DNA of 33,998 bases from Hyphomonadaceae bacterium. GTDB lineage: Bacteria; Pseudomonadota; Alphaproteobacteria; Caulobacterales; Hyphomonadaceae. Positions 24,025-32,961 of the stretch are shown piece by piece; within the stretch, counting starts at the first letter, position 1, and each line of letters opens with the position of its first letter. Under the pieces are notes generated by a model, which saw only the letters and a program-made list of their open reading frames with translations, did not search any database and was not told where the DNA came from. The DNA lies in contig JALEGE010000126.1 of the NCBI GenBank assembly GCA_022760335.1, positions 1 through 33,998 of the forward strand. Direction: 5' to 3'. The position numbers and the translations under genes were made by a program.

Positions 24025-25923
24025 TCAAGCACCCTCGGCACCCACTTCGCTGGCCCGCCGGCTTTCGCCATATTCAGGCACAAGCCGCCCGAGCAGGTGC
24101 AAGGCCTCTGTGCGCTCGCGGCGGTCTGCCGCGCGCAACAGCTGTTTCAGCATCAGATCGAACCGGTCATCTACCTTGACCCCACCGCGCACTTTCAACA
24201 GGCCATCGACATTGGTTTCCTGCAGCGCCTCGAAGTCATAGGTCAGCACTTCAGACAGTTTTTCGCCCGGTCTAAGACCGGTGTGCACGATCTCGACATC
24301 CTTGCCCGGCACCTTGCCATGCATTCGGATCATCGCTTCGGCCAAGGCCTCGATGCGGATCGGGTCGCCCATGTCCAGCACGTAAAGGCCGGTTTCCTCG
24401 CCGCGCTCGGCCTGGGCGGCCGCCTGCAGGACAAGAGAGGCGGCCTCTTCCACTGTCATGAAGAAGCGGGTGACATCAGGATGCGTGACGGTGACCGGCC
24501 CGCCGGAATCGATCTGTTCCTTGAACAAAGGCACAACCGAGCCGGAAGAACCAAGGACATTGCCAAACCGCACCAGCGCCGGGATCATGGTGCCATATTG
24601 GGCATTGCGGGTGACAGTGAGTTCAGCCAACCGCTTGGTCGCACCCATCACATTGTCCGGATCGACCGCCTTGTCAGTGGAAACAAAGACGAACCGCCGG
24701 GTGCGATACTTCACCGCCGTGCGCGCGACATTCATCGCCCCTTCGACATTGGTGAGAATCGCTTCGCAGACATGTTTTTCCATCAGCGGCACATGTTTCA
24801 GTGCGGCGGCATGAATGACTACATCGGGTTGGAATTCACCAAAGGTCTGCTCGAGGCGGGCCGTGTCACGCACATTGCCCAGGATGGAATGGAGCTTCAG
24901 CTCGGGAAAGTCCCGGCGCAACTGCAGATCCGCACTGTAGAGATTGTACTCGGAGGCATCGAACAAGATCAGCTGTTCCGGTTTCAGCGCGGCGCACTGG
25001 CGCGCCAATTCCAGCCCGATGGTTCCGCCACCGCCAGTCACCAGGATCTTCGCACCCTGCACCAGGGCCTCCACCGGCCCCTTGTCGAGATTGCGCTGGC
25101 GCCGGGAGAGAAGGTCCGCCGGGCGGATCTCCTTCTGGTCCGCACCATCCTCGGAAGCTGAAAAGGCAATCACCTTGGTCTTAAGCCGGGCGGCAATTTC
25201 CAACACATCTGACATGGTTGACGGCTCACGCGCATCGCCAGCGACGGCAACCCAAGGCACTTCACCATAGCGCGCCTTCAGCATCTGCAAGACATAGTCG
25301 AGATCGTCCAGATCGCCGAGAATCGGAACGCCCTTGATCGCACGACCGGGTTCGGCCTCAGTTGTTGGCAAAAGGCCCAGAAGCCGTACTTTCGCCCCGC
25401 CATTCTGATTGCGCAGCTTGCCGATCACGATGGCGGCCGCCGCCTCATCACCGACCAAAACTGCCATGGCCGCGTCCTTTGGCAAACGTTGGAAGAATTG
25501 CAGAGGCTGCTGGGTCGAACGCGCAAGAGCGATCATCCGACCCGTAAACAAGGCCGCAATCCACAGGCCCACAGCGATGAGAATACTCGACCGCGGCAGG
25601 CCAACCAGGCGATTCCAGAGAAAGATGGTCGGCAGGAAGATCAAGGAGGCGACCGCAACACCCTGCAGAACACGCACAGCGTCGGTGGCGCCCATATGCC
25701 GCCAGACCTGGCGATGAATGCGCAGGATATAGAAGGAGACAAGCGCCGAGCTTGCAAACATCAGCGAGGAAATGAGAATCAGAAGCGGGAAATCTGGCGG
25801 GCCACCTTCGACCGCCCACCAGCGAAGCGTCACAGCCATGGCCATGGCAATCCCTGCTGTGACGACATCGAAAGTCAGGGTCAGAGCCATGGCGCGCTTG
25901 GCTTGGCGAGTCGCGTTCATCAT
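24025..25923 (-). CDS. WbpM/CapD-type nucleoside-diphosphate-sugar 4,6-dehydratase
   Basis: These membrane enzymes convert UDP-N-acetylglucosamine-type sugars to 4-keto-6-deoxy intermediates for surface polysaccharides. From the ATG at 25923 the protein has 632 residues. Four N-terminal membrane helices (about 10-135) and a CoA-binding-like Rossmann region (about 140-270) lead to the SDR domain (about 292-600) with the NAD(P) motif VTGGGGTIGLELARQ. The catalytic motif STDKAVDPDNVMGATKR has methionine where the usual SDR tyrosine would be, the SMK triad described for WbpM-like enzymes. The ATG overlaps the heparinase stop (ATGA), so the two are translationally coupled. The exact sugar is unknown, and no glycosyltransferase cluster is nearby. 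Confidence 0.94.
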   Translation of the reverse strand: MMNATRQAKRAMALTLTFDVVTAGIAMAMAVTLRWWAVEGGPPDFPLLILISSLMFASSALVSFYILRIHRQVWRHMGATDAVRVLQGVAVASLIFLPTIFLWNRLVGLPRSSILIAVGLWIAALFTGRMIALARSTQQPLQFFQRLPKDAAMAVLVGDEAAAAIVIGKLRNQNGGAKVRLLGLLPTTEAEPGRAIKGVPILGDLDDLDYVLQMLKARYGEVPWVAVAGDAREPSTMSDVLEIAARLKTKVIAFSASEDGADQKEIRPADLLSRRQRNLDKGPVEALVQGAKILVTGGGGTIGLELARQCAALKPEQLILFDASEYNLYSADLQLRRDFPELKLHSILGNVRDTARLEQTFGEFQPDVVIHAAALKHVPLMEKHVCEAILTNVEGAMNVARTAVKYRTRRFVFVSTDKAVDPDNVMGATKRLAELTVTRNAQYGTMIPALVRFGNVLGSSGSVVPLFKEQIDSGGPVTVTHPDVTRFFMTVEEAASLVLQAAAQAERGEETGLYVLDMGDPIRIEALAEAMIRMHGKVPGKDVEIVHTGLRPGEKLSEVLTYDFEALQETNVDGLLKVRGGVKVDDRFDLMLKQLLRAADRRERTEALHLLGRLVPEYGESRRASEVGAEGA

Positions 25924-27647
25924 GTCTCTGCGTCCCTCAAAAATGCCCACCGTACACAATTTGGCGGAAGCGACCCGTCCCCATTTGGATCTGCCCTGCC
26001 ACTGATCACTATTTGCTCGGGATGCTCAATCGCCCCGCGCGAAAGATAGAGAGATTTTTCCAGTCTTGTGCCTGCATGGCTGGTTTTGAAGCGCCAGCGC
26101 GCACCAGATTCGCATTCCAGGAGAATTGCACCGCGCCCCATCAGAGCCGTCACCGTGGGATGAAGATGGAACCGGATCTCGAAGCCGATTGGGCGCTCAT
26201 CACTAAGATCCTGCTGAGAAACCGGGCGCACCAGACTGTCTTCACCAGTCAGACGCGAGCCATCACCCGCCATGAACAGGCGCCGGCGATGCAGGAGGCC
26301 GAATGTGGCCTTGTAGCCGGAATGCTGGGCATCCAGCCAGATCTCGTCTTCCTCTTCCAGGCGCTTGGCGGAAATTCCGTCGGGCCCGACCGGCGAGAGC
26401 AGCCCTGTGGCATCATTGGTGGCGAAATCGGCATTGTCGCGCCCGCCCAGGACGAGCGTGGAATGCGCCCCGGTTCGGCGCACAGCGGCCTGCATATCCA
26501 CATCCACCTCGCGGGAGAAACCGCAGGACGTCACGATCCGCGCCGGGCCGTCATGCAGCTCGAAGCCCAAAGCGCCCGCATGCGCCATGTCGGCAAAGGG
26601 TGGATCGGGCGCGGCCCCAACATCCAGAACCAGGCGCAAACTGCCGCGTTCCAGCTTCTGAAACCCCGATTTCGGCGAGAAGGTGAAACGGCGCGGCGGC
26701 ACATCCAATTCCGACAGGGCGGCAGAGACATCCTGCGGGCGCGCCTCTGCGCCGTCATTGAAGGGCAGGAGGCCGCCATCCGGGCTCGTGTGGAAATTCA
26801 GCATGGCGCCCATGCGTGGCAGCCATTTGCCCAGAAAATCCGGCTCTGGCGCATCTATCCGGCGCAGGAGATTGCGCACGCTGACAAGATCCAGGAGGAT
26901 GCGCAAAAGCCGCTCGGGGCTGCGGCTGACATGGCCGCCGTCTGGCAGGATCTGCGCGGTGCACTCTGCGTCCAGCCGGTCGAGCCCGCTGCGCAGCCTG
27001 TCCATGTCCCCCGCAAGTCCGCCCATAACGCAAAGAATGATGGCCAGACGGAATCGCGCTTCCACATCGGGCGTGGCATCGGCCAGCGCCTCAAGGTGCA
27101 TCACCTGTCGCCGCAGAGCCTGCATACGCGGCTTGGCCTCTTCGCCGTCAGGCTCTGCAAACAGAATCTGGCCACAGCGAATCCAGTTCCAGACCCGGTC
27201 TGCAACCGGGCCGGCGCGCCAGGAAAACCCGTCAAATTGGCCATGGGTCTCGACCCACTCGTCCACCAGCCAGAGTGCCCTGTCGACCCCGTTCTCACCT
27301 TGCCCGGCAAGATGGGGCAACCAGTCAAACCGGTGCACTCGATCCTGGAAATGCAACGAAGCTCCCTCGATCTTCCAGGGAACTGTGTCGACACCAAAAT
27401 CATACCGCTCCGCTCCGGTACGCCAGATGCCACGCGACAAGGCTTCCCCGCGCAATGGATCGAGCGGGCCGGGATGGGAGAACAAGGACCAGTCATATTC
27501 CGGCGAAGGCGTGGTGATGACTTTCAACCACTGGCTGGCACTAGGCTTCACACTGTCGCCAAGTGCGCCGCGGAATCGCCGCCATAGCGCCGCGTCCTGC
27601 TCGGGCGTGCGGCGCGGGGACCTGATTTTTCCAACTGGGGCGCTCAT
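25920..27647 (-). CDS. Heparinase II/III family protein
   Basis: The 575-residue protein begins MSAPVGKIRSPRRTPEQDAA with no signal peptide. It has an alpha/alpha-toroid-like N-terminal half and a beta-rich C-terminal half (from about residue 330), as in heparinase II/III-like polysaccharide lyases. Recognisable stretches include LWLVDEWVETHGQFDGFSWR and the HSTLVLGGRDNADF segment. In alphaproteobacteria such proteins often sit near rpe, rsmB and purH, as here. Their substrate is unknown, and they probably act on a cell-surface polysaccharide; the lack of a classical signal peptide leaves export unexplained. It ends with a 4-bp overlap with the dehydratase gene and follows rpe by 36 bp, so the four genes rpe to purH may form one operon. 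Confidence 0.88.
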   Translation of the reverse strand: MSAPVGKIRSPRRTPEQDAALWRRFRGALGDSVKPSASQWLKVITTPSPEYDWSLFSHPGPLDPLRGEALSRGIWRTGAERYDFGVDTVPWKIEGASLHFQDRVHRFDWLPHLAGQGENGVDRALWLVDEWVETHGQFDGFSWRAGPVADRVWNWIRCGQILFAEPDGEEAKPRMQALRRQVMHLEALADATPDVEARFRLAIILCVMGGLAGDMDRLRSGLDRLDAECTAQILPDGGHVSRSPERLLRILLDLVSVRNLLRRIDAPEPDFLGKWLPRMGAMLNFHTSPDGGLLPFNDGAEARPQDVSAALSELDVPPRRFTFSPKSGFQKLERGSLRLVLDVGAAPDPPFADMAHAGALGFELHDGPARIVTSCGFSREVDVDMQAAVRRTGAHSTLVLGGRDNADFATNDATGLLSPVGPDGISAKRLEEEDEIWLDAQHSGYKATFGLLHRRRLFMAGDGSRLTGEDSLVRPVSQQDLSDERPIGFEIRFHLHPTVTALMGRGAILLECESGARWRFKTSHAGTRLEKSLYLSRGAIEHPEQIVISGRADPNGDGSLPPNCVRWAFLRDAET

Positions 27648-27683
27648 GGACAGGCCGCCTCTACAGGTACTCGGATACTCAAA

Positions 27684-28352
27684 CTAAACGAGGCGTTTCG
27701 GCCTCAAACTTTCAATATTGGACTTGTACTGCGAAGGCCCGCCCTTGAACACCGCCGAACCGGCGACAAGTACAGTGGCGCCTGCATCGATGCACTGACG
27801 GGCGGTCTCCGGATTCACGCCACCATCCACTTCCAGCAGGATATCACGCCCTGTTGCATCGATCATCGCACGCAAGGTTTCGATCTTGCGCAGCTGAGAA
27901 GAAATGAAACGCTGACCGCCAAAGCCGGGATTGACGCTCATTACCAAAATCAGATCGGCCAGGTCGATCAGCGGCTCCACTAGCGCTGCGGGTGATCCGG
28001 GATTGAGCGAAACCCCCGCCTTCATGCCAGCGGCCCTGATCGCCTGCAGAGTGCGATGGGTATGCGGCCCGGCTTCGGGGTGCACGGTCAGGATATTCGC
28101 TCCGGCCTCGGCAAAGGCGGGGATATAGGGGTCCACCGGCGCGATCATGAGATGCACGTCAAAGGGCTTGTCAGTGTGTGGGCGCAGCGCCTTCACCACA
28201 GGCGGACCAATGGTGAGATTGGGCACGAAATGCCCGTCCATCACGTCAACATGAATGAAATCGGCCCCGGCCGCGTCAATTGCGCGGATTTCCTCACCCA
28301 AAGTGGCGAAGTCCGCCGACAGAATCGACGGCGAAATCAAGACACTGGTCAT
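27684..28352 (-). CDS. rpe: Ribulose-phosphate 3-epimerase
   Basis: This enzyme interconverts ribulose-5-phosphate and xylulose-5-phosphate in the pentose phosphate and Calvin cycles. From the ATG at 28352 it has 222 residues; a TTG three codons upstream is less likely. The TIM-barrel signatures are complete: [26 protein letters not shown], the DVHLMI metal-ligand histidine, [10 protein letters not shown] and LEVDGGVN. It heads a tight gene run with the heparinase gene. An intrinsic terminator hairpin lies only 14 bp upstream of the ATG, so its expression needs readthrough or a promoter overlapping the hairpin. Confidence 0.98.
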   Translation of the reverse strand: MTSVLISPSILSADFATLGEEIRAIDAAGADFIHVDVMDGHFVPNLTIGPPVVKALRPHTDKPFDVHLMIAPVDPYIPAFAEAGANILTVHPEAGPHTHRTLQAIRAAGMKAGVSLNPGSPAALVEPLIDLADLILVMSVNPGFGGQRFISSQLRKIETLRAMIDATGRDILLEVDGGVNPETARQCIDAGATVLVAGSAVFKGGPSQYKSNIESLRPKRLV

Positions 28353-28366
28353 GCCGCTCAATAAGC

Positions 28367-28396
28367 AAAAAAAAGCGCCCGCACAAGGCAGGCGCT
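28367..28396 (-). terminator. Intrinsic terminator after the glycine-zipper lipoprotein gene, just upstream of rpe
   Basis: On the minus strand AGCGCCTGC pairs with GCGGGCGCT (nine pairs, one G-U) around a CTTGT loop, followed by eight T residues. It ends 14 bp before the rpe ATG and begins 37 bp after the lipoprotein stop. It is the best canonical terminator in the window. Confidence 0.85.
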
Positions 28397-28433
28397 CTCT
28401 CGTGATCAGAGAATTAATCTACGCAGCTTCGCC

Positions 28434-28931
28434 TTAATAGGTTGCTGCTGGCACCACGCGGGCGCCATCCTCGCGATAGACCACCTGCACGCGCGAACCC
28501 GGTGCGAGATAGACATCGGCGCCCTGGTAGATTTCCTTCACCTGGCCATTGTCATACTCGACTGTATAGGCATAGCCGGGACGCGTGTTGAGCGCCTTGC
28601 CGGCCTCGTTGCCTGCCATGCCGCCAAGAACTGCGCCGGCGATACCACCCGCTGTCTGGGCCTTGTCGCCGCCGCCAATCTCTGACCCAGCAATACCGCC
28701 AAGCACCGCACCCGTAGCCGCACCGATGATAGAATTGTCCGGACGGATCTGGATTTCACGCACGGCCACGACCGTTCCGCGATAGATTGTTGCGGCCTGG
28801 CCAACCGATTGCGGGTTGGTGGTGTTGGCGCCGTAGCTGCTGGCACAGCCTGCGAGTGTCAGGGTCAGCGCCGCGAAAATGCCGGCCATGGCACGATTGC
28901 CCTGGCGAATGGCGGGACGAGACTGAGTCAT
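28434..28931 (-). CDS. Glycine-zipper outer membrane lipoprotein (SlyB/Pcp-like)
   Basis: From the ATG at 28931 the protein has 165 residues, with AAAGGAG upstream; the longer frame to 28985 is not needed. A lipoprotein signal ends in LTLAGC, giving cysteine about residue 30. The middle (about 70-115) contains glycine-zipper repeats (IIGAATGAVLGGIAGSEIGG, then AGGIAGAVLGGMAGNEAG), the Rick_17kDa/glycine-zipper 2TM family. The C-terminal part (VEYDNGQVKEIYQGADVYLA, then PGSRVQVVYREDG) is the small beta domain of SlyB-like proteins. Its role is probably outer-membrane integrity under stress. It ends in a strong terminator and appears to be its own transcription unit. Confidence 0.93.
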   Translation of the reverse strand: MTQSRPAIRQGNRAMAGIFAALTLTLAGCASSYGANTTNPQSVGQAATIYRGTVVAVREIQIRPDNSIIGAATGAVLGGIAGSEIGGGDKAQTAGGIAGAVLGGMAGNEAGKALNTRPGYAYTVEYDNGQVKEIYQGADVYLAPGSRVQVVYREDGARVVPAATY

Positions 28932-29051
28932 ACTGATGTGCTCCTTTGCACGAAAAACCACGCTGCCCTTATGACGAGATGACATTGAATGTCAGATGAA
29001 CCTCTCAAGGTCATTTCGTGGCAATTTCGCGTCGGACACGAAACTGTACTC

Positions 29052-30338
29052 TCAGCTCTCCGCAGGCGTGAGCCGAGCTATATAGAAAGCGTCATGGCGC
29101 CGGCCCGGCCCCGGAAGAGTTAGCAAGTCACCTGGATCGGTTGCACAAGCTTCAAACCCCGGTGCTTCTTTCAGATGGATCGGAATCCGCCGGGCAAGCC
29201 CCTCTTTTAGCACCAAATTCACGACCTCAAGGCCTTCCGCCTTCAGCGGCGTGCAAACGCAATAGACCAGCCGGCCACCCGGCTTCAAAAGCGCCATGGC
29301 AGCGCGCAATATCTCTGCCTGCAACTTCGGAAAACCTTCCAGATCCTGAGGCCGCTTGATCCAGGCGCCCTCTGGATGGCGTGCCAGCGTGCCGAGTGCT
29401 GAGCAGGGCGCATCCACCAAAATGGCATCAAAGCGCGCGGTCGTGGTAAACTTGCGGGCATCCGCGCAGACTACCTCAACCTGACCGGCGAACCCCGTAC
29501 GCGCGAGATTCTCATGCACACGCGTCAATCGGCTCGCAGCGCGATCCACGGCCGTGACATGCGCACCTGCTGCTGCCAGCTGCAGCGTCTTGCCCCCCGG
29601 TGCAGCGCAAAGATCCAGCACATGCTCCCCAGCTTGTGCATTCAGAATGCGCGCGGGCAGGGCGGCGGCAGCATCCTGAACCCACCAGCCACCTTCACCA
29701 TAGCCCTCCATCTCCGAGACACGGCCCATGGGCACAGCCACGCTGCCGGAGGGCAACAAAGTGCCTTCCAAACTTTCCGCGGTGGCCGCCGGGTCCAGCG
29801 CTGTCAGATGAAGCGCGGGCAGTTCCAGCTGCGCGTCAGCCAGGGCAGCCGCGCGATCAGGGCCAATAGAAGCCTTCATTTGCGCCCAGAGCCAATCCGG
29901 CCAGATCCTTGTGGCGGACACGCCATCAAGCCGCGCGGGGTCCTCACTCATCCGGCGCAGCACAGCATTGATCAGCCCAGCCGCCCGCGCACTGCCGGGC
30001 TCTGCCTTGGCGGCGGCAACCGTCTCGCCAACCGCTGCATGCACCGGAGCGTCCAGCCGCCAGAGCTGCACCGCGCCAATGCGCAGGAAGGCCAGGACCA
30101 GCGGATCAAGCTGCTCGACCGGGCGTTCCACAAGACCGGCAAGCGCGTCGTCAATCCGCCCCAATTCCCGAAAGGCGCCCGTCACCATGGCGCGGACAAA
30201 GCCGGCATCGCGGCGCTCCAGCTCGGCCAGCTCCGCGCTGGCGCTGAAGATCTGGTCCAGCGTCTGACGCTGTTTGAGAGTCTGGGCGAGCAGTCGGGCT
30301 GCCAGCCGGCGCGAGAGCGCGCCCGGACCTAACCCCAT
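29052..30338 (-). CDS. rsmB: 16S rRNA m5C967 methyltransferase, RsmB/Fmu family
   Basis: This SAM-dependent enzyme methylates C967 of 16S rRNA. The 428-residue protein has an N-terminal NusB-like RNA-binding domain (about 1-140). A Rossmann methyltransferase domain follows, with SAM motif [20 protein letters not shown] and [10 protein letters not shown]. The two cysteines of RNA m5C enzymes are in DAPCSALGT (motif IV) and VYCVCTPLK (motif VI, the likely nucleophile). The ATG lies inside the end of htpX, overlapping it by 10 bp, so the two are co-translated. An RsmF-like specificity cannot be fully excluded, but the NusB-like domain favours RsmB. Confidence 0.95.
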   Translation of the reverse strand: MGLGPGALSRRLAARLLAQTLKQRQTLDQIFSASAELAELERRDAGFVRAMVTGAFRELGRIDDALAGLVERPVEQLDPLVLAFLRIGAVQLWRLDAPVHAAVGETVAAAKAEPGSARAAGLINAVLRRMSEDPARLDGVSATRIWPDWLWAQMKASIGPDRAAALADAQLELPALHLTALDPAATAESLEGTLLPSGSVAVPMGRVSEMEGYGEGGWWVQDAAAALPARILNAQAGEHVLDLCAAPGGKTLQLAAAGAHVTAVDRAASRLTRVHENLARTGFAGQVEVVCADARKFTTTARFDAILVDAPCSALGTLARHPEGAWIKRPQDLEGFPKLQAEILRAAMALLKPGGRLVYCVCTPLKAEGLEVVNLVLKEGLARRIPIHLKEAPGFEACATDPGDLLTLPGPGRRHDAFYIARLTPAES

Positions 30339-31243
30339 GGTCCGCCCGATGCGCGGCGCGTGTCATTGGCTGCCGGATCTTCGCCCTGTTTCGCACGCAG
30401 CTCACCGGCCAGTTTCTGTAGGGCCGCCACCCGATTTGCCGTAGACGGGTGAGTGGAAAACAGATTGTCGCCACGCCGACCATTCAACGGGTTGATAATA
30501 TACATATGCGCCGCTGCGGGATGACGTTCGGCATGCAAATTGATCTGGCTGCGCGCGCCGCGTTCAATTTTTTGCAAGGCCGAAGACAGCCAGGCCGGAT
30601 TGCCGCAAATCTCCGCCCCGCGCCGGTCGGCCTCATATTCGCGCGAGCGGGAAATCGCAAACTGGACAAGCGATGCCGCCAGCGGCGCGAAGATCATGAT
30701 CGCAATGGAAGTGATCAGCCCGCCCCGATCGCGGTTCCCGCCGAAGAACAGCGCGAAATTCGCCAGCATGCCGATCGCACCGGCCAGGGTGGCGGTAACC
30801 GTCATGGTCAGGCTGTCGCGGTTTTGCACATGGGCCAATTCGTGCGCCATAACACCGGCCACTTCCTCGCGCGTCAGCATGGAGAGCAGACCCGTTGTCG
30901 CCGCCACCGCCGCATGCTCGGGATTACGTCCAGTGGCGAAGGCATTGGGCTGGGCGGTCTCGATAATGTAGATTTTCGGCTTGGGCAGACCGGCATGTAA
31001 GGCCAGGGTCTGAGTGTCGGAAACGAAGGTGCGGATCACAGGGTTACGCTCTGCCCCGGTCACCTCGCGCGCGCCCTGCATGCGCAACACCACCTTGTCG
31101 GCATTCCAATAGGCAAAAGCATTCATGCCCGCGGCAAGGACGAAGGAAATGATCAGGCCGAACATGCCAGCCGTGAGATAGCCGATGGCCAGGAACAGTC
31201 CGGTCATCGCCGCCATCAAGAGATATGTTTTACTCGCACCCAT
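30329..31243 (-). CDS. htpX: HtpX-family membrane zinc protease
   Basis: HtpX degrades misfolded membrane proteins in the inner membrane. From the ATG at 31243 it has 304 residues; the frame continues further upstream only through a non-coding shadow of the divergent gene. Two N-terminal membrane helices (about 7-46) precede the M48 metalloprotease domain, with the zinc motif HELAH (134-138) in [13 protein letters not shown]. The third ligand glutamate lies in [13 protein letters not shown]. Two further hydrophobic stretches (about 145-165 and 175-195) complete the topology. The last 25 or so residues are polar. It is co-translated with rsmB and diverges from the SdhAF4 gene across a 108-bp gap. 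Confidence 0.97.
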   Translation of the reverse strand: MGASKTYLLMAAMTGLFLAIGYLTAGMFGLIISFVLAAGMNAFAYWNADKVVLRMQGAREVTGAERNPVIRTFVSDTQTLALHAGLPKPKIYIIETAQPNAFATGRNPEHAAVAATTGLLSMLTREEVAGVMAHELAHVQNRDSLTMTVTATLAGAIGMLANFALFFGGNRDRGGLITSIAIMIFAPLAASLVQFAISRSREYEADRRGAEICGNPAWLSSALQKIERGARSQINLHAERHPAAAHMYIINPLNGRRGDNLFSTHPSTANRVAALQKLAGELRAKQGEDPAANDTRRASGGPWG

Positions 31244-31351
31244 CTTGGCCGCTCCAGAACACGGGAGATTGCCGCGTTCGCCACGTTTTGCAATCGCCGC
31301 TGGTGACCTATGTGGTACTCTATCCTGCATTTTAGGAGTCGCGAACCGCAG

Positions 31352-31567
31352 ATGGATGATCTGGACCCGGAAGAAATCGCCCGCCGCGCCGCCCTGCCGG
31401 AGGCCGCACGCCGCGCCCTGGAAGAAGCCGACGCCCGCCGCGCCGAACAGGCCGAAGCGCTGGCACGCCTGGAGGCTGAACGCGAACATGAAAGAGGCGG
31501 GCCGAAGGCGATCGAGCCAACCCGCTTCGGAGATTGGGAGCGGAAGGGGATTACGTATGATTTTTGA
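31352..31567 (+). CDS. DUF1674 protein, succinate dehydrogenase assembly factor 4 homologue
   Basis: The 71-residue protein ends in [22 protein letters not shown]-like residues (about 50-71, core [12 protein letters not shown]), the C-terminal signature of DUF1674/SdhAF4. Members help flavinylate and assemble the flavoprotein subunit of succinate dehydrogenase. The N-terminal part is a charged Ala/Glu/Arg-rich helix. The ATG at 31352 is preferred; AGGAG lies 13 bases upstream, slightly far. It stands divergent to htpX, a neighbourhood I recall in other alphaproteobacteria. No sdh genes are in the window. Confidence 0.9.
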   Translation: MDDLDPEEIARRAALPEAARRALEEADARRAEQAEALARLEAEREHERGGPKAIEPTRFGDWERKGITYDF

Positions 31568-31624
31568 GGATGTGGCGCGTGGCTAAGGCGTAGCTTATAC
31601 TCACCGCTCAAGCGTGGCGAATTG

Positions 31625-31654
31625 GTGGGTATCGTTTCACTCAACACACCCTAC
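31625..31654. repeat. Third copy of the palindromic repeat, single unit
   Basis: GTGGGTATCG (31625-31634) and CACCCTAC (31647-31654) match the ends of the unit at 4976-5006 exactly, and CTCAA in the middle is also shared. The unit lies 10 bp after the stop of the AT-rich gene at 31665. It has the same orientation relative to that gene as the copy following the gene at 4578. Confidence 0.75.
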
Positions 31655-31664
31655 CGTTCTAGGA

Positions 31665-32879
31665 TTATTCTTTCGGGACCTCTATGGCGGCCAAGTCTAC
31701 GGTTTCATCAACCCATAGAACTGAATAAACGTCAGAATTTCGCATTCCCCTGGCGAGTATCTGTTGATGTGTAATATAAAATGCCAAATCAATTGGGTCT
31801 AATTCGGACCTCGCGTCTAGTATTTCAGAAATATCGGAACAATTCCAACTTTTAGTATTGTCCCATTCTTTTATGACCCCAGAATCTCTAGTGGTTCTGA
31901 GGTGCCAAAAATGTATACCGTAACTTAAATTGCCCAGTTTATCCTTCTCTAAATCCCTGATCGACAGATACCGAGAAGTTATATCCGCCTCAGTATTGCC
32001 TTGAAACTGCTCCTCTAAAACATTCGATGTGCCGGTCAATTCAGCCCTTTGAATTGAATCGAAGATTTGCTTTTTCACCAATAGGAGATCATCAGGCCAC
32101 GGGCGCCGGTCATACTGGGATGTTCCTGGAACGAGAGGAGCTAGCGTTACGGGCGAATGGCACGGCCATCTATCGTTTGTCCAATCAGAAAAATAGTCCG
32201 ACTCGAACTGAGCAATCTCGATAAGCGTTTCAGTTGGCACCAAAACAGCCCGGCTGCGAATTTCGTAGTCAACCCAAAAAGAGAGAGATGCAACAACTCT
32301 GTTCTTTGAGCGTCCATATGGCTCGTCCCAAATGACATTTTCCAGAAACGTTCGAGCAATGGCTTCTAAAACCAAATCTGGATCATTTTGCGCCACAAAT
32401 GAGAGGTAGTCACATCTCAGATCGTCTTCACAGTTTGCAACCTTCTTTGAGACATGAACCACTCGTCTGAGGAAGCGTTCAAAGGTAATCGACTCAGAGT
32501 GTTCGGCGACACTATTGTATATGTCGCTAACGGTTGAACCAATTTCAATCGTTATATCCGCCGCCGTCTCCAACACGTCTGCGAAGTCGATCCTGTTGCT
32601 ATCCTCAAAATTACTCCGGACCAGCGCGTAATCTTCAAAAAGTGCCGCTCCTACGAAATCCAATTCTTCGACAGAAATTTCTCCCGCTTTTGACAAAACG
32701 GTGACCGCATCTTCCGTCAAAGTAATGGAGTTGCTACTGATCCTTGCTGCCGGTGGTACCCCTTTTGAGATAGGCCCAGCCGCATCTTCACTAAACTTAA
32801 TGAGACCGGCGATAGCAACACCCAAAAATAGTCCGACCCTTGTCAGATTTGATGCAACACTCATGGTCAATCTCATCAT
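31665..32879 (-). CDS. Hypothetical membrane-anchored protein, AT-rich orphan gene
   Basis: I do not recognise a family. The ATG at 32879, with AAAGAAG upstream, gives 404 residues; a TTG at 32939 would add twenty. A hydrophobic segment near residues 9-26 (SNLTRVGLFLGVAIAGLI) suggests an N-terminal anchor or signal. The rest is acidic and soluble, mainly helical, with cysteines in VANCEDDLRCDYL, DRWPCHSP and SWNCSD. The stretch VVASLSFWVDYEIRSRAVLV may be a hydrophobic core. GC content is clearly lower than in its neighbours, and codon use differs, suggesting recent transfer. It stands alone between the SdhAF4 gene and the kinase gene, and its stop is followed by a palindromic repeat. A defence or accessory role is possible but unsupported. 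Confidence 0.78.
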   Translation of the reverse strand: MMRLTMSVASNLTRVGLFLGVAIAGLIKFSEDAAGPISKGVPPAARISSNSITLTEDAVTVLSKAGEISVEELDFVGAALFEDYALVRSNFEDSNRIDFADVLETAADITIEIGSTVSDIYNSVAEHSESITFERFLRRVVHVSKKVANCEDDLRCDYLSFVAQNDPDLVLEAIARTFLENVIWDEPYGRSKNRVVASLSFWVDYEIRSRAVLVPTETLIEIAQFESDYFSDWTNDRWPCHSPVTLAPLVPGTSQYDRRPWPDDLLLVKKQIFDSIQRAELTGTSNVLEEQFQGNTEADITSRYLSIRDLEKDKLGNLSYGIHFWHLRTTRDSGVIKEWDNTKSWNCSDISEILDARSELDPIDLAFYITHQQILARGMRNSDVYSVLWVDETVDLAAIEVPKE

Positions 32880-32961
32880 AATAGCTTCTTTGAGTTGACC
32901 GTCGATTTCAAAAACCGGCAGGTCAAGGCCTACACTCAATCTTTGTGCTGGCTACTCTCCC

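Noticed and set aside
22824-24179. Long plus-strand open frame opposite purH, and a similar one at 26013-27587 opposite the heparinase gene
   Set aside because: Both are shadows of strongly supported minus-strand genes and show no recognisable protein features.
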